A DNA stretch of 64,000 nt from DASUZB01 sp035535495 (lineage in GTDB: Bacteria; Actinomycetota; CALGFH01). Each line of letters opens with the position of its first letter. Position 1 is the stretch's first letter. The DNA is taken from contig DATLQA010000233.1 of NCBI GenBank assembly GCA_035535495.1, positions 1 to 64,000 on the forward strand, given 5' to 3'. The position numbers were made by a program, and so were the translations under genes. Under the pieces are notes generated by a model, which was not told the origin of the DNA, did no database searches, and was given only the letters and a program-made list of their open reading frames with translations. Of the stretch, positions 1-7,592 are shown piece after piece.

Positions 1-45
1 CGTCGCCGCGGCGACCCGCTCGCGTGAGGACGGCCGGCCGCACCG

Positions 46-187
46 ATGGCTGACCGCCGTCCGGAGCAGGCCGGCGGCGCGCGGCGGATCGCCGTGGTCA
101 CCGGCGCGAACCGCGGCATCGGCCACGAGGTCGCCCGCCAGTCCCACCGGCGGCTTCTTCCGCGACGGCCGCCCCGTGCCCTGGTAG
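46..187 (+). pseudogene. Short-chain dehydrogenase remnant (N- and C-termini joined by internal deletion)
   Basis: The first 20-odd codons after ATG 46 read as the start of an SDR enzyme, with the nucleotide-binding motif TGANRGIG. About 90 bases in, the frame ends in non-SDR sequence, but the +1 frame reads PTGGFFRDGRPVPW and then TAG at 185-187. That is the typical C-terminus of carbonyl-reductase-like SDRs. The two ends of one gene are therefore joined, with roughly 200 codons of catalytic core (Ser, YxxxK) missing and the frame shifted. It cannot make an active enzyme. The SDR assignment of both ends is from family knowledge; the deletion is inferred from their juxtaposition. Confidence 0.75.
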
Positions 188-240
188 CCGCGGCCGGCAC
201 CGGCAGCGTCTTCGTCTGGAGCAGCTCGAGTCCCTGATGG

Positions 241-280
241 AGGGTCCTGGGAGCTCGTGGTCGTCCCCGAGCTCGACCCT
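241..280 (+). terminator. Stem-loop downstream of the SDR remnant
   Basis: GAGCTCG (251-257) pairs with CGAGCTC (268-274), and AGGGTC (241-246) pairs with GACCCT (275-280), with a 4-base bulge on the left arm and a 10-base loop. There is no T-tract, as is common for high-GC actinobacterial terminators. It could be the old terminator of the decayed SDR gene. Confidence 0.35.
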
Positions 281-334
281 CCTGGGGGTGCAGCAGGCCA
301 GCACCCGTAACGCTCGCGAAGCGGGAAGGGATTA

Positions 335-416
335 CAGACCGGTCTACGATGTCGCCGCTCTTGAACCAGACAGACCGGCGGAAGGGTCAACCTGCGCACC
401 GCTGGGTTGACCGGTC
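335..416 (+). promoter_or_regulatory. Operator array upstream of the LLM oxidoreductase
   Basis: Three copies of GACCGG start at 337, 373 and 409, spaced exactly 36 bases apart. The first lies in the perfect palindrome AGACCGGTCT (336-345), the second in CAGACCGG (371-378) and the third in GACCGGTC (409-416). A second inverted repeat, GGTCAACC (385-392) / GGTTGACC (405-412), overlaps the third copy. Such palindromes resemble TetR-family operators; no regulator gene is next to it in this window. Confidence 0.5.
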
Positions 417-469
417 TGCCCCGGGACCGCGTGACGGGGCACGCGGCGGGCAGCTCGAGGAGGAGCGCC

Positions 470-1345
470 ATGAAGGCCAGCATCCAGATCGCCAGCTTCG
501 CCTGGCCTGGTGGGGATGCGGCGATCGGGCCGACGCTGGCGCGGATCGGCCGGGCGGCCGACGAAGGCGGCTTCGACACCGTCTGGGTGATGGACCACTT
601 CTTCCAGATCGAAGGGATGCTCGGCACGGTCGAGTCCCCGATGCTCGAGGGCTACTCGGCGCTGTCGTTCCTCGCCGGTGTCACCGAGCGGGTCAGGCTC
701 GGGACGCTGGTCACCGGCGTCGTCTACCGGCTCCCCGGCTACCTGGCCAAGACCGTGACCGCGCTGGACGTGCTCTCCGGCGGGCGCGCCTGGCTCGGGA
801 TCGGCGCCGCCTGGTACCGGCGCGAGGCCGAGGGCCTCGGCTTCCCGTTCCCGCCGCTCGGGACCCGGTTCGAGCAGCTCGAGGAGACGCTGCGGATCCT
901 CCTGAAGATGTGGAGCGGCGACCGTTCGCCATTCGAGGGCAACCAGTTCCGGCTCGCCGAACCGATCAACAGCCCCCAGGTGGTCTCCAAGCCGCATCCC
1001 CCGATCCTGGTCGGCGGCGGTGGCGAGCAGCGGACCCTCCGACTGGTCGCCCGCTACGCCGATGCCTGCAACCTGCAGGCCTACATCGGGCCGGCGGCCA
1101 TCAGGCGCAAGTTCGACGCGCTGCGGCGGCACTGCCAGGAGCAGGCGCGCGACTACGACGACATCTCCAAGACGGTGGCCGGGGTCATCTACACCGGCCA
1201 GCCGGCCAGCGAGGTGGTGGAGCAGTGCCGCGGCCTGGCGGCGATCGGGGCCGACCACGTGATCTTCAACGTGGCCGACGACCACGAGATCACCCCGCTG
1301 GAGACCCTCAGCCGCGAGGTGCTCCCGGCCCTGGCCGGCCTCTGA
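470..1345 (+). CDS. LLM-class F420-dependent oxidoreductase
   Basis: This 291-residue protein has the luciferase-like monooxygenase TIM-barrel pattern: an early F(D)TVWVMDHFF segment, RVRLGTLVTGVVYR, a GGRAWLGIGAAWYRREAEGLG segment in two parts, and PPILVGGGGEQRTLRLVARYAD toward the C-terminus. Members reduce or oxidise small organic substrates using coenzyme F420 or FMN; the substrate cannot be told from sequence. F420 use is supported indirectly by fbiA and fbiB in the same window. ATG 470 is chosen because GGAGGAG lies just upstream and the protein family begins here; an in-frame ATG at 407 falls inside the operator array. It converges with the next gene, leaving a 2-base gap. Confidence 0.85.
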   Translation: MKASIQIASFAWPGGDAAIGPTLARIGRAADEGGFDTVWVMDHFFQIEGMLGTVESPMLEGYSALSFLAGVTERVRLGTLVTGVVYRLPGYLAKTVTALDVLSGGRAWLGIGAAWYRREAEGLGFPFPPLGTRFEQLEETLRILLKMWSGDRSPFEGNQFRLAEPINSPQVVSKPHPPILVGGGGEQRTLRLVARYADACNLQAYIGPAAIRRKFDALRRHCQEQARDYDDISKTVAGVIYTGQPASEVVEQCRGLAAIGADHVIFNVADDHEITPLETLSREVLPALAGL

Positions 1346-1347
1346 CC

Positions 1348-2031
1348 TCAGTCGGCCGGCTCGGTGCGGTCCTGCATCTCCCAGGCGTGGTCGAGCACGT
1401 GCCAGGCGACGCGGCGCGCCGCGTAGCGGGGCAGCCAGCCCTTCGGGACCAGCGGCGTCCCCTTGGACGGCGCGGCGAGGACCGCGGCGATCTCGTCGCG
1501 CAGGGCGGCGATCGCGTCCTGGTCGTCGATCGCCGGCTGGCGGTGCTTGATGCCGAGCTTGCGGGCGTACGCCGCTTCGGCGCCGAGCACGTGCCCGATC
1601 ATCTTGTCCCGGTCGCGGCCGCCGCCCCTTGGGCCCTTGCGGAGCTGCTCCGGCGTGTCAGCCGCGATCCGGTCGAACACCGCCCACGACGCCCGCACCA
1701 GCGCGGTGATCCGCTCCGCCTCGGCGCCCCGCAGCGGCTTGGCGTCGCTGGCGGCCGCCTCCCCGGGCGCGCCGAAGTCGGTGGTCGCGCTCCCTGGTAG
1801 CTGCTCGACGACCCGCAGGAGGTCGCCTGCCGCTTTGGGGAAGGCGATGCGCGCCTGCTTGGCGACCTCCGCGTAGCGGGGGACGTACTCCGCCAGCGCC
1901 TCGAGCGCGAGCTGCTCGGTCTTGCCAGAGCGGCACCAGCCCGGCCAGTCGAGCGCGCAGGCGAACACGCGCTTCTTTCCCATTTCGAGATAGACCGACG
2001 TCGGCTCGGTCCCGCCTGTCTTGGAGGCCAT
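1348..2031 (-). CDS. DinB-like fold protein with HicB-like N-terminal segment
   Basis: This 227-residue protein of unknown function has two parts. Residues ~10-55 (RVFACALDWPGWCRSGK, then TEQLALEALAEY) resemble a HicB-type antitoxin fold. The rest, with regularly spaced helices and histidines (IGHVLGAEAAYARKLG; RVAWHVLDHAWEMQDR), resembles DinB/YfiT-like four-helix proteins that bind a metal through histidines. ATG 2031 is preferred; an in-frame GTG at 2091 would add 20 residues encoded by DNA with weaker codon bias. Homologues with this motif pair are usually annotated as hypothetical in actinobacteria. No toxin partner is adjacent, so a toxin-antitoxin role is not supported. Confidence 0.6.
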   Translation of the reverse strand: MASKTGGTEPTSVYLEMGKKRVFACALDWPGWCRSGKTEQLALEALAEYVPRYAEVAKQARIAFPKAAGDLLRVVEQLPGSATTDFGAPGEAAASDAKPLRGAEAERITALVRASWAVFDRIAADTPEQLRKGPRGGGRDRDKMIGHVLGAEAAYARKLGIKHRQPAIDDQDAIAALRDEIAAVLAAPSKGTPLVPKGWLPRYAARRVAWHVLDHAWEMQDRTEPAD

Positions 2032-2109
2032 GGCCAGGATCTTCGCACGCGGCCGCGTCGCGTTGCGCCAACTTGACCGAACTTTGTTCACGCGGCCTGC
2101 TCGCGCCGC

Positions 2110-2418
2110 TCAGGCGAGGGCACGGGTGAGCGCGGCGCCGACGGCGGCGACCACGACCACCACCAGGATGGGGGCGCGCAGCGCGATCGCCACCCCGGCC
2201 AGGCCCAGGCCGACGAGTCGGGCGTCGATCACGAGCCGGCCCTCACGCTCGAGCACGGCGGTGGCCACCAGGGCGGCGAGCAGGGCGGGGGCGAGATGGT
2301 CCAGCGGGCCCTGGAGCCAGCCAGGCAGCGGCCGGTCGCCGAGCACGACCGGCCCGGCTCCCTTGATCAGGACGGTGGCCAGGCCGATGGCCAGCACCGC
2401 GGTCCAGGCCGCGTTCAT
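2110..2418 (-). CDS. azlD: AzlD family branched-chain amino acid export subunit
   Basis: This 102-residue protein is almost entirely hydrophobic, with about four membrane segments and the AzlD features of a short conserved loop (GDRPLPGWLQGPLDHLAPA) between TM1 and TM2. AzlD is the small subunit that works with AzlC to export branched-chain amino acids or their analogues. Its ATG overlaps the TGA of azlC (ATGA), so the pair is almost certainly translationally coupled. The C-terminus ends directly after the last membrane helix, as in the family. Confidence 0.85.
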   Translation of the reverse strand: MNAAWTAVLAIGLATVLIKGAGPVVLGDRPLPGWLQGPLDHLAPALLAALVATAVLEREGRLVIDARLVGLGLAGVAIALRAPILVVVVVAAVGAALTRALA

Positions 2419-3110
2419 CGCCGCCGCACCCCGATCAGGCACGCGAGGCTGGCCGCGATCACCGGCACGCCAGGGCCGGTGACCGGCACCAGCGCCACCG
2501 CCAGGCCGGCGCCGACCAGCGCGGCGGCGAGGTGGGAGCGCGTGCGGAGCTGGGGCACGACCAGGGCGAGGAACAAGGCCGGGAAGGCGGCGTCGAGGCC
2601 GAGCTGTTCCGGGTCGGCGACCAGGTTGCCGGCGAGCACGCCCACCACCGTCCCGGCAACCCAGGTGCCCCAGAGCGCGAGGCCGGCCCCGAGCAGCAGC
2701 TGCCGGTCGACGCCGTGCTCGCGCCTGGCGATCGCCCACGACTCGTCGACCACCAGCTGGGCCTCGGCCAGCCGGCGCCAGCGCGAGCCGAGCAGCACCG
2801 GCGCGACCGACAGCCCGATCGGCCCGTAGCGGAGGTTGAGCAGCACGGCGGCGGCCACCGCCGCCGCGAGCCCGCCGCCGGCACCGAGGATGGAGGCCGC
2901 CGCGAACTGCGCCGAGCCGGCGAAGGTGGTGGCCGACATGGCCACCGCGGCAAGCCGGTCCATACCCGCCGCCCGGGCCAGGACCCCGAACGACATGCCG
3001 AACGCGGCCACCGCGATGGTGAGTGGAGCGGCAGCGCGGGCGCCATCCAGGTAGCGGTGTCGCTTCGGCGCCGGCTCCGTGGTCACAGGCCTCCTGCCCT
3101 CACGCTCCAT
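2415..3110 (-). CDS. azlC: AzlC family branched-chain amino acid exporter
   Basis: This protein of up to 231 residues has the AzlC signature: PLTIAVAAFGMSFGVLARAAG in TM1, TTFAGSAQFAA, a LNLRYGPIGLSVAP loop and DESWAIA. AzlC is the large membrane subunit of the AzlCD exporter. The start is uncertain. ATG 3110 has a poor Shine-Dalgarno site, while an in-frame GTG at 3086 follows AGGAGG by only three bases and fits better with a transcript beginning near 3141. The upstream inverted repeat suggests repression. It forms a two-gene operon with azlD. Confidence 0.85.
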   Translation of the reverse strand: MEREGRRPVTTEPAPKRHRYLDGARAAAPLTIAVAAFGMSFGVLARAAGMDRLAAVAMSATTFAGSAQFAAASILGAGGGLAAAVAAAVLLNLRYGPIGLSVAPVLLGSRWRRLAEAQLVVDESWAIARREHGVDRQLLLGAGLALWGTWVAGTVVGVLAGNLVADPEQLGLDAAFPALFLALVVPQLRTRSHLAAALVGAGLAVALVPVTGPGVPVIAASLACLIGVRRR

Positions 3111-3115
3111 CTCGT

Positions 3116-3153
3116 CACCAGTGTTCGGGGTTCACTGGTGTTCTTCTATCGTA
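3116..3153 (-). promoter_or_regulatory. azlCD promoter with operator-like inverted repeat
   Basis: CACCAGTG (3116-3123) and CACTGGTG (3133-3140) form a perfect 8-base inverted repeat with a 9-base spacer. On the minus strand a -10-like TACGAT lies at 3153-3148, so the dyad would sit at the start of the transcript, a typical repressor position. No -35 is recognisable. Confidence 0.45.
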
Positions 3154-3264
3154 GCGCATGTGACTGAAACGGCCACGGCCGGTGTCTCCCAACGCCTTCG
3201 CCGGAGCGCTGCGATCGCCATGGGAGCCACCCGCCGCGCGGCTCGGCCTCCAGGACGCCGCGCG

Positions 3265-3270
3265 TACAAT
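3265..3270 (+). promoter_or_regulatory. -10 box (TACAAT) for the GT-C gene at 3333
   Basis: TACAAT is close to the consensus -10 and lies 62 bases before the ATG. No -35 is visible, as for other promoters in this window. Confidence 0.45.
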
Positions 3271-3332
3271 CCGGCTCCGGGTGCGCGGCACCCCTCGACG
3301 CACCCGCCGCCTGCACGAGGACGACGAGACCC

Positions 3333-4937
3333 ATGCCAGCAGAGCCCCCGTCCGGCCGTGTCCGCGACGGCGGCGACGCCGCGCCGCCGACGCCCAGGCG
3401 GGAGCCGGCCGCGCGGCACGCCACCCACACCGGGGTGGTGGCGGGCCTCGGTGACAGGGAGCCTCGGCCACACCAGGGGCGGCGGGGGCACCTCCTGGCG
3501 GGCGTGCTGCTCGCCGTGGCCGTGCTCGGCCTGCTGGCCCCGTTCGCGCAGGCCGACCCTCCGGCCGGGCTGACCGGCAGCAACGCCCCGTTCACGGACG
3601 AGGGGTTCAACCTCGGCAACGCCCGCAACCGCGAGCTGTTCGGCCGCTTCGGGGCCGACGACGTCGACCGCAGCCTCACCAACGGCGTCTACAGCGCGCT
3701 CGCCGCCGCCGTGTTCCGAGTCACCGGCGCCCGCCTGGCGGCCGGGCGCGCCATCTCCATGGCCTGCCTGGCCGGTGCCGTGCTGCTGCTCGCCGTGGGG
3801 CTGGCGGAACCGTTCGGCCGCCGCGCCGCGCTGCTCGCCGCGGCCGCCCTCGGTGGCGCCGACCTGGCGCTCGAGCACGGCCGCCTGGCGTTCGTCGAGC
3901 CGCTGGTGGTGGTCCTGCTCACCGGCGCGTTCGTGGTCGCCTGCGCGGTCAGGCGGCGGCCGTCACCGGCCCTGGCGGCGCTCGTCGGCCTGTTGGTGGC
4001 CGCGGCCGTGTCGGTCAAGGCGACCGCCCTGCTGCCCGGACTGGTCCTGCTCGGCGGCCCGCTGGTGACGGCGGTGGCCGGCAGGGACCGTGCTCGCGTC
4101 GCCGCCGGGCTGGCGGCGCTGGGCGCGGCGGTGGCCGCCGCGCTGGTCTGGCTCGCGGCCGTCGCCCTGCCGAACCTCGACCGGCTCCGGACCGCACTCC
4201 GCGTCTGGCCGGAGGTCAGCTATCCGGATTCGCCGGCCGCGCTGGCCAGCCGGCTCGGCGACTACCTGGCCGACTCCGACCAGGCCATCGCCCGCTCGGC
4301 CCCGCTGCTGGTGGCGGCGGGCATCGGACTCGCCGCCGCGCTCGCGGGGTGGAGCACGCTCGCCCCCCGGCAGCGCGAGGCGCTGCTCCTGGCGGCGGGC
4401 TGGGGGCTCGGCCTGTGGGCGGCGATCGCGGTGGGGGACTACGCCCCCAACCGTTACGTCGTCCCCGCCCTGCCCGGGCTGGCGGTCCTGGCCGGCTTCG
4501 GACTCGACGCCATCGCCGGCCTGGCCGGCCGCGCCACGGCGCTCAAGCCGGCGGTGGTGGCCGCGGTGCTCGGCGTGGCTGTTGCCGCGCCGGGGATCGG
4601 ACGCTTCCTCGCCGCCGCGGACCCGGGGCCCGGCCAGCGCGTCGCCGCCGAGCAGACCCTGGCCGCGCGGGTCGGCGACGGCGTCGTCTACGGCGCCTAC
4701 GCGCCGACCCTGCTGTTCGACACCAGGGCCAGGACGGTCGCGCCGTGGCCGCCCGCCCACGCCAACACCGACGACCCGGTGGGGCGCTTCGGCGTCACCC
4801 ACGTCCTGGTCGCCGAGCGGGGCGACCCGACCGGCGAGGTGCCGGCGTTCCGCGACCGCGCCGGTATGACGCGGGTGGCCGAGGTGACCTGGGCCGGCCA
4901 GGAGCTGGAGCTGTACCGGATCCGGACCGCCGGCTGA
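3333..4937 (+). CDS. GT-C membrane glycosyltransferase (ArnT/PMT-like)
   Basis: This 534-residue protein has a ~55-residue charged cytoplasmic N-terminus, then about ten membrane segments. After the first one comes an extracytoplasmic loop with the acidic pair in FTDEGFNLGNARNRELFG, the position used by GT-C/GT39 enzymes for catalysis with polyprenyl-phosphate sugars. Later features are LALEHGRLAFVEPL and APNRYVVPALPGLAVLAG, both typical of ArnT/PMT-like proteins. A hydrophilic domain follows the last helix. It probably transfers a sugar from a lipid carrier outside the membrane; donor and acceptor are unknown. Its TGA overlaps the ATG of the next gene (TGATG), which couples it to a BpsA-like protein. 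Confidence 0.8.
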   Translation: MPAEPPSGRVRDGGDAAPPTPRREPAARHATHTGVVAGLGDREPRPHQGRRGHLLAGVLLAVAVLGLLAPFAQADPPAGLTGSNAPFTDEGFNLGNARNRELFGRFGADDVDRSLTNGVYSALAAAVFRVTGARLAAGRAISMACLAGAVLLLAVGLAEPFGRRAALLAAAALGGADLALEHGRLAFVEPLVVVLLTGAFVVACAVRRRPSPALAALVGLLVAAAVSVKATALLPGLVLLGGPLVTAVAGRDRARVAAGLAALGAAVAAALVWLAAVALPNLDRLRTALRVWPEVSYPDSPAALASRLGDYLADSDQAIARSAPLLVAAGIGLAAALAGWSTLAPRQREALLLAAGWGLGLWAAIAVGDYAPNRYVVPALPGLAVLAGFGLDAIAGLAGRATALKPAVVAAVLGVAVAAPGIGRFLAAADPGPGQRVAAEQTLAARVGDGVVYGAYAPTLLFDTRARTVAPWPPAHANTDDPVGRFGVTHVLVAERGDPTGEVPAFRDRAGMTRVAEVTWAGQELELYRIRTAG

Positions 4938-6649
4938 TGCGCCAACCGTCCGAGGCCGACCTCGACCCGGTGGTGGAAGACCTCCGCCAGGCATGGGGGA
5001 TCGACTTCGATCGCGCCGCCGCGGTCGTGCGCGCGCTGACCGCCGGTCCCTGGCACTCCATCGACGACCTGGTGCGGGCGCACGGCGTCTCCCACCGCGG
5101 CGTCTCGGCGCTGCTACGCCGCCTCGGGCCCTGGCTCGAGCACGACCAGGGCCGGCTGCGAGCCAGGCCCGACGCCCGCGCCGCGCTGCGGACCGCCGTC
5201 GGCCCGGCCCGGGCCGGACTCGCGCCCGACCCGGCCTCAGCCGCCGCCGCGGCTGAGCCGGAGGCGCTGGGGGCCATGACCGCCATCATGGCCGGGCGGC
5301 CGGAGCCGAGCCGCCACCTCGACCACGTCTCCGCCACCCCGCTGACCGCGATGAAGCGGGCCCGCTGGCTTTCCGCCAGCTACCAGCTGGACCGCGCCGC
5401 CGTGCTCTGCCTCGGCGACCGCGACCTGACCGCGCTCGCCCTCCTGCTGCTCCAGCCCGGCCTGGACGTCACCGTCCTCGACGTGGACGAGCGCCTGCTC
5501 GCCTACACCGGCCGGGTCGCGCGCGAGCGGGGCTGGTCGCTGCGGCCAGTCTTCGCCGACCTCCGCGTCGAGCTGCCGAGGAGCCTGGCCGACCGCTTCG
5601 ACCTGGTGTTCACCGACCCGCCGTACACCCCGGCCGGGATCCGCCTGTTCCTCGAGCGCGGACTGGCGAGCCTCCGCCAGGGCGACTTCGGCAGGCTGCT
5701 GTTCTGCTACGGCTTCGGCGAGCAGCACCCGGCGCTCGGCCTCAAGGTCCAGGCGGTGTTGCACGACCTCCGCCTGGTGGCCGAGGCGGTCCTGCCCGGC
5801 TTCAACCGCTACCTCGGCGCCGAGGCGATCGGGGCGGCCAGCGCGCTCTACGTCTGCCGCCCGACCCGGCGCAGCCGCCCGGCGGCCGCCAGCGAAGGAG
5901 CGGCCGGGCTGCGCATCTACACGCAGGGCCGGAGCGCCGAGGAGGCCCGGCCCGCCGAGCTTCCGGCCGCCATCCTGGCAACCGTGCGGTCGGCGCTGGC
6001 GGACGCCGGCCCGGCCCCGTCCACCCTGGTCGGCGACGGCTTTCAGGGTCTCGACGACCTGCCGGGGCCGCCACCCGCCCGGATGCAACTCGGCGCGTTC
6101 CTCAGCGGCCTGCACGCGCCGGCCGGCGGGTCGTCGAGCACCGGGCCGGTGGCCGTCAACCTCCACCCGGATCTCGGGCCCTACCTGCTCCGCCTGCTGC
6201 TGGTCGCCCCGGGCCCGCACCTCGTGCTGGTCGCCGGCGACCAGGCCGTACGCGCCAGCGGCCTGCTCGACCCGGACAGCGGGTCCACCCGCCTTGCCGG
6301 CACCGCCTGGCGGCTGCGGGTGCTCGCCCGGCGCGGCGGCCACCCCACCGTGCTCGCCGCCGACCGCGTCGAGGCTCCGGAGGAGCCGGTCGGGCAGGTG
6401 CTCCGCTACCTGCTCGACCACCGCCTGGCCACCCTGGAGAGCGCCTGGCGTGAGGGCCTGATCGCGACGCTGGCCCGTCGCGGCCAGCGGGTGACCAAGA
6501 ACCAGGCGAGGCGGGCCATCCACGCCAGCCCGCTCGGCCGCTGGCACGGGCCGAGCTACCTGCCGGAGCTGCCCGCCGACGCGCTCGCCGAGCTGCCCGC
6601 GGCGGTTGCCCGGACGCTGGCCGCGCTCGGCGCCGACCCGGAAGCCTGA
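4937..6649 (+). CDS. BpsA/DUF43-like aminopropyltransferase family protein with C-terminal extension
   Basis: Of 570 residues, the first ~75 look like a winged-helix domain. Residues ~150-320 match the DUF43 / bis(aminopropyl)spermidine synthase core: LCLGDRDLTALAL (~157), VTVLDVDERLLAYTGRVA, and FTDPPYTPAGIRLFLERGL (~227). BpsA makes branched polyamines in thermophiles from decarboxylated SAM. Here the GDDD-like motif reads GDRD, so the substrate may differ. About 240 further residues (330-570) have no family I recognise, although BpsA proteins are usually near 350 residues. The start overlaps the stop of the GT-C gene, so the two are co-translated. The function in a glycan locus is unclear. 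Confidence 0.65.
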   Translation: MRQPSEADLDPVVEDLRQAWGIDFDRAAAVVRALTAGPWHSIDDLVRAHGVSHRGVSALLRRLGPWLEHDQGRLRARPDARAALRTAVGPARAGLAPDPASAAAAAEPEALGAMTAIMAGRPEPSRHLDHVSATPLTAMKRARWLSASYQLDRAAVLCLGDRDLTALALLLLQPGLDVTVLDVDERLLAYTGRVARERGWSLRPVFADLRVELPRSLADRFDLVFTDPPYTPAGIRLFLERGLASLRQGDFGRLLFCYGFGEQHPALGLKVQAVLHDLRLVAEAVLPGFNRYLGAEAIGAASALYVCRPTRRSRPAAASEGAAGLRIYTQGRSAEEARPAELPAAILATVRSALADAGPAPSTLVGDGFQGLDDLPGPPPARMQLGAFLSGLHAPAGGSSSTGPVAVNLHPDLGPYLLRLLLVAPGPHLVLVAGDQAVRASGLLDPDSGSTRLAGTAWRLRVLARRGGHPTVLAADRVEAPEEPVGQVLRYLLDHRLATLESAWREGLIATLARRGQRVTKNQARRAIHASPLGRWHGPSYLPELPADALAELPAAVARTLAALGADPEA

Positions 6650-6684
6650 TGCGTCCGGCGGTGCGGCGCCCAGCCCGCTCGCCC

Positions 6685-6733
6685 ATACCGGTCCGGCGCA
6701 ACTCGAATCCACACAGCGCCTGACCGGTATAGT
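6685..6733 (+). promoter_or_regulatory. Long dyad overlapping a -10 box before the GT2 gene
   Basis: ATACCGGTC (6685-6693) and GGCGC (6695-6699) pair with GCGCC (6716-6720) and GACCGGTAT (6722-6730), with one C/T mismatch and a 16-base loop. The right arm runs into TATAGT (6728-6733), a good -10 for the gene at 6804. It may be the terminator of the BpsA-like gene, an operator over the promoter, or both. Confidence 0.55.
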
Positions 6734-6803
6734 CCACTCGCGCGCCGTCGCGGTGCGGCGGCGTCCCGTCCGAGCACGCCCCTGAGCGCACGGCAGGACC
6801 GGC

Positions 6804-7562
6804 ATGAAAGACGACGTTCACCCGCGGGTCATCGTGGTCATGCCCGCCTACAACGCGGCGCAGACCCTGGTGCGGACCTACGGCGACATCCCCGCCGGCG
6901 TGGTCGACCACGTCATCCTGGTGGACGACGTGTCCAGGGACGACACCGTCTCGATCGCCAAGCTGCTCAACATCCAGGTGGTCGTGCACCGGCAGAACAC
7001 CGGCTACGGGGGCAACCAGAAGACCTGCTACGACACCGCGCTGGCCGAGGACGCCGAAGTGGTGGTCATGCTCCACCCCGACTACCAGTACGACGCCACC
7101 CGCATCCCCGACCTGATCGCGCCGATCCTGGCCGGCGAGGCCGACATGATGCTCGGCAGCCGGTTCCTCGGCGACCCGCTGGCCGGCGGGATGCCGCGCT
7201 GGAAGTACGTTGCCAACCGCTTCCTCACCGAGGCACAGAACCGCGTCTACGGCCTGCACATCTCCGAGTACCACACCGGCTTCCGCGCCTACTCGCGCGA
7301 GCTGCTCGAGGCGATCGACTACCACGCCAACTCCGACGACTTCGTGTTCGACCAGGAGCTGGTCGGCCAGGTGGTCAGGGCGGGCTTCCGCATCGGCGAG
7401 ATCCCGGTGCCGACCCGCTATTTCGCCGAGGCCAGCTCGGTCAACTTCCGCCGCTCGGTGGTCTACGGCCTGGCCACCCTCCGGACCCTGGCCGCCCACC
7501 GCCGCAGGCTCGGGGAGCATCCCGCCTCGGGCACCTCGGAGCGCTCGCCCGCCAGCCCGTAG
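6804..7562 (+). CDS. GT2 glycosyltransferase, dolichyl-phosphate-mannose-synthase-like
   Basis: This 252-residue cytoplasmic GT-A enzyme has VIVVMPAYNAAQTL at the N-terminus, the nucleotide-binding ILVDDVSRDDT, NTGYGGNQKTCYDTAL, a metal-binding region reading LHPDYQYD in place of DxD, and GSRFLG. DPM1-like GT2 proteins load a sugar onto polyprenyl phosphate, producing the donor that GT-C enzymes use. No C-terminal membrane helices are present. The gene lies between GT-C enzymes, which fits supply of lipid-linked sugars. A dyad with an overlapping -10 precedes it. Confidence 0.85.
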   Translation: MKDDVHPRVIVVMPAYNAAQTLVRTYGDIPAGVVDHVILVDDVSRDDTVSIAKLLNIQVVVHRQNTGYGGNQKTCYDTALAEDAEVVVMLHPDYQYDATRIPDLIAPILAGEADMMLGSRFLGDPLAGGMPRWKYVANRFLTEAQNRVYGLHISEYHTGFRAYSRELLEAIDYHANSDDFVFDQELVGQVVRAGFRIGEIPVPTRYFAEASSVNFRRSVVYGLATLRTLAAHRRRLGEHPASGTSERSPASP

Positions 7563-7592
7563 CGCCGGCCCCGCGGTGGTGGCGGCCGCCGG

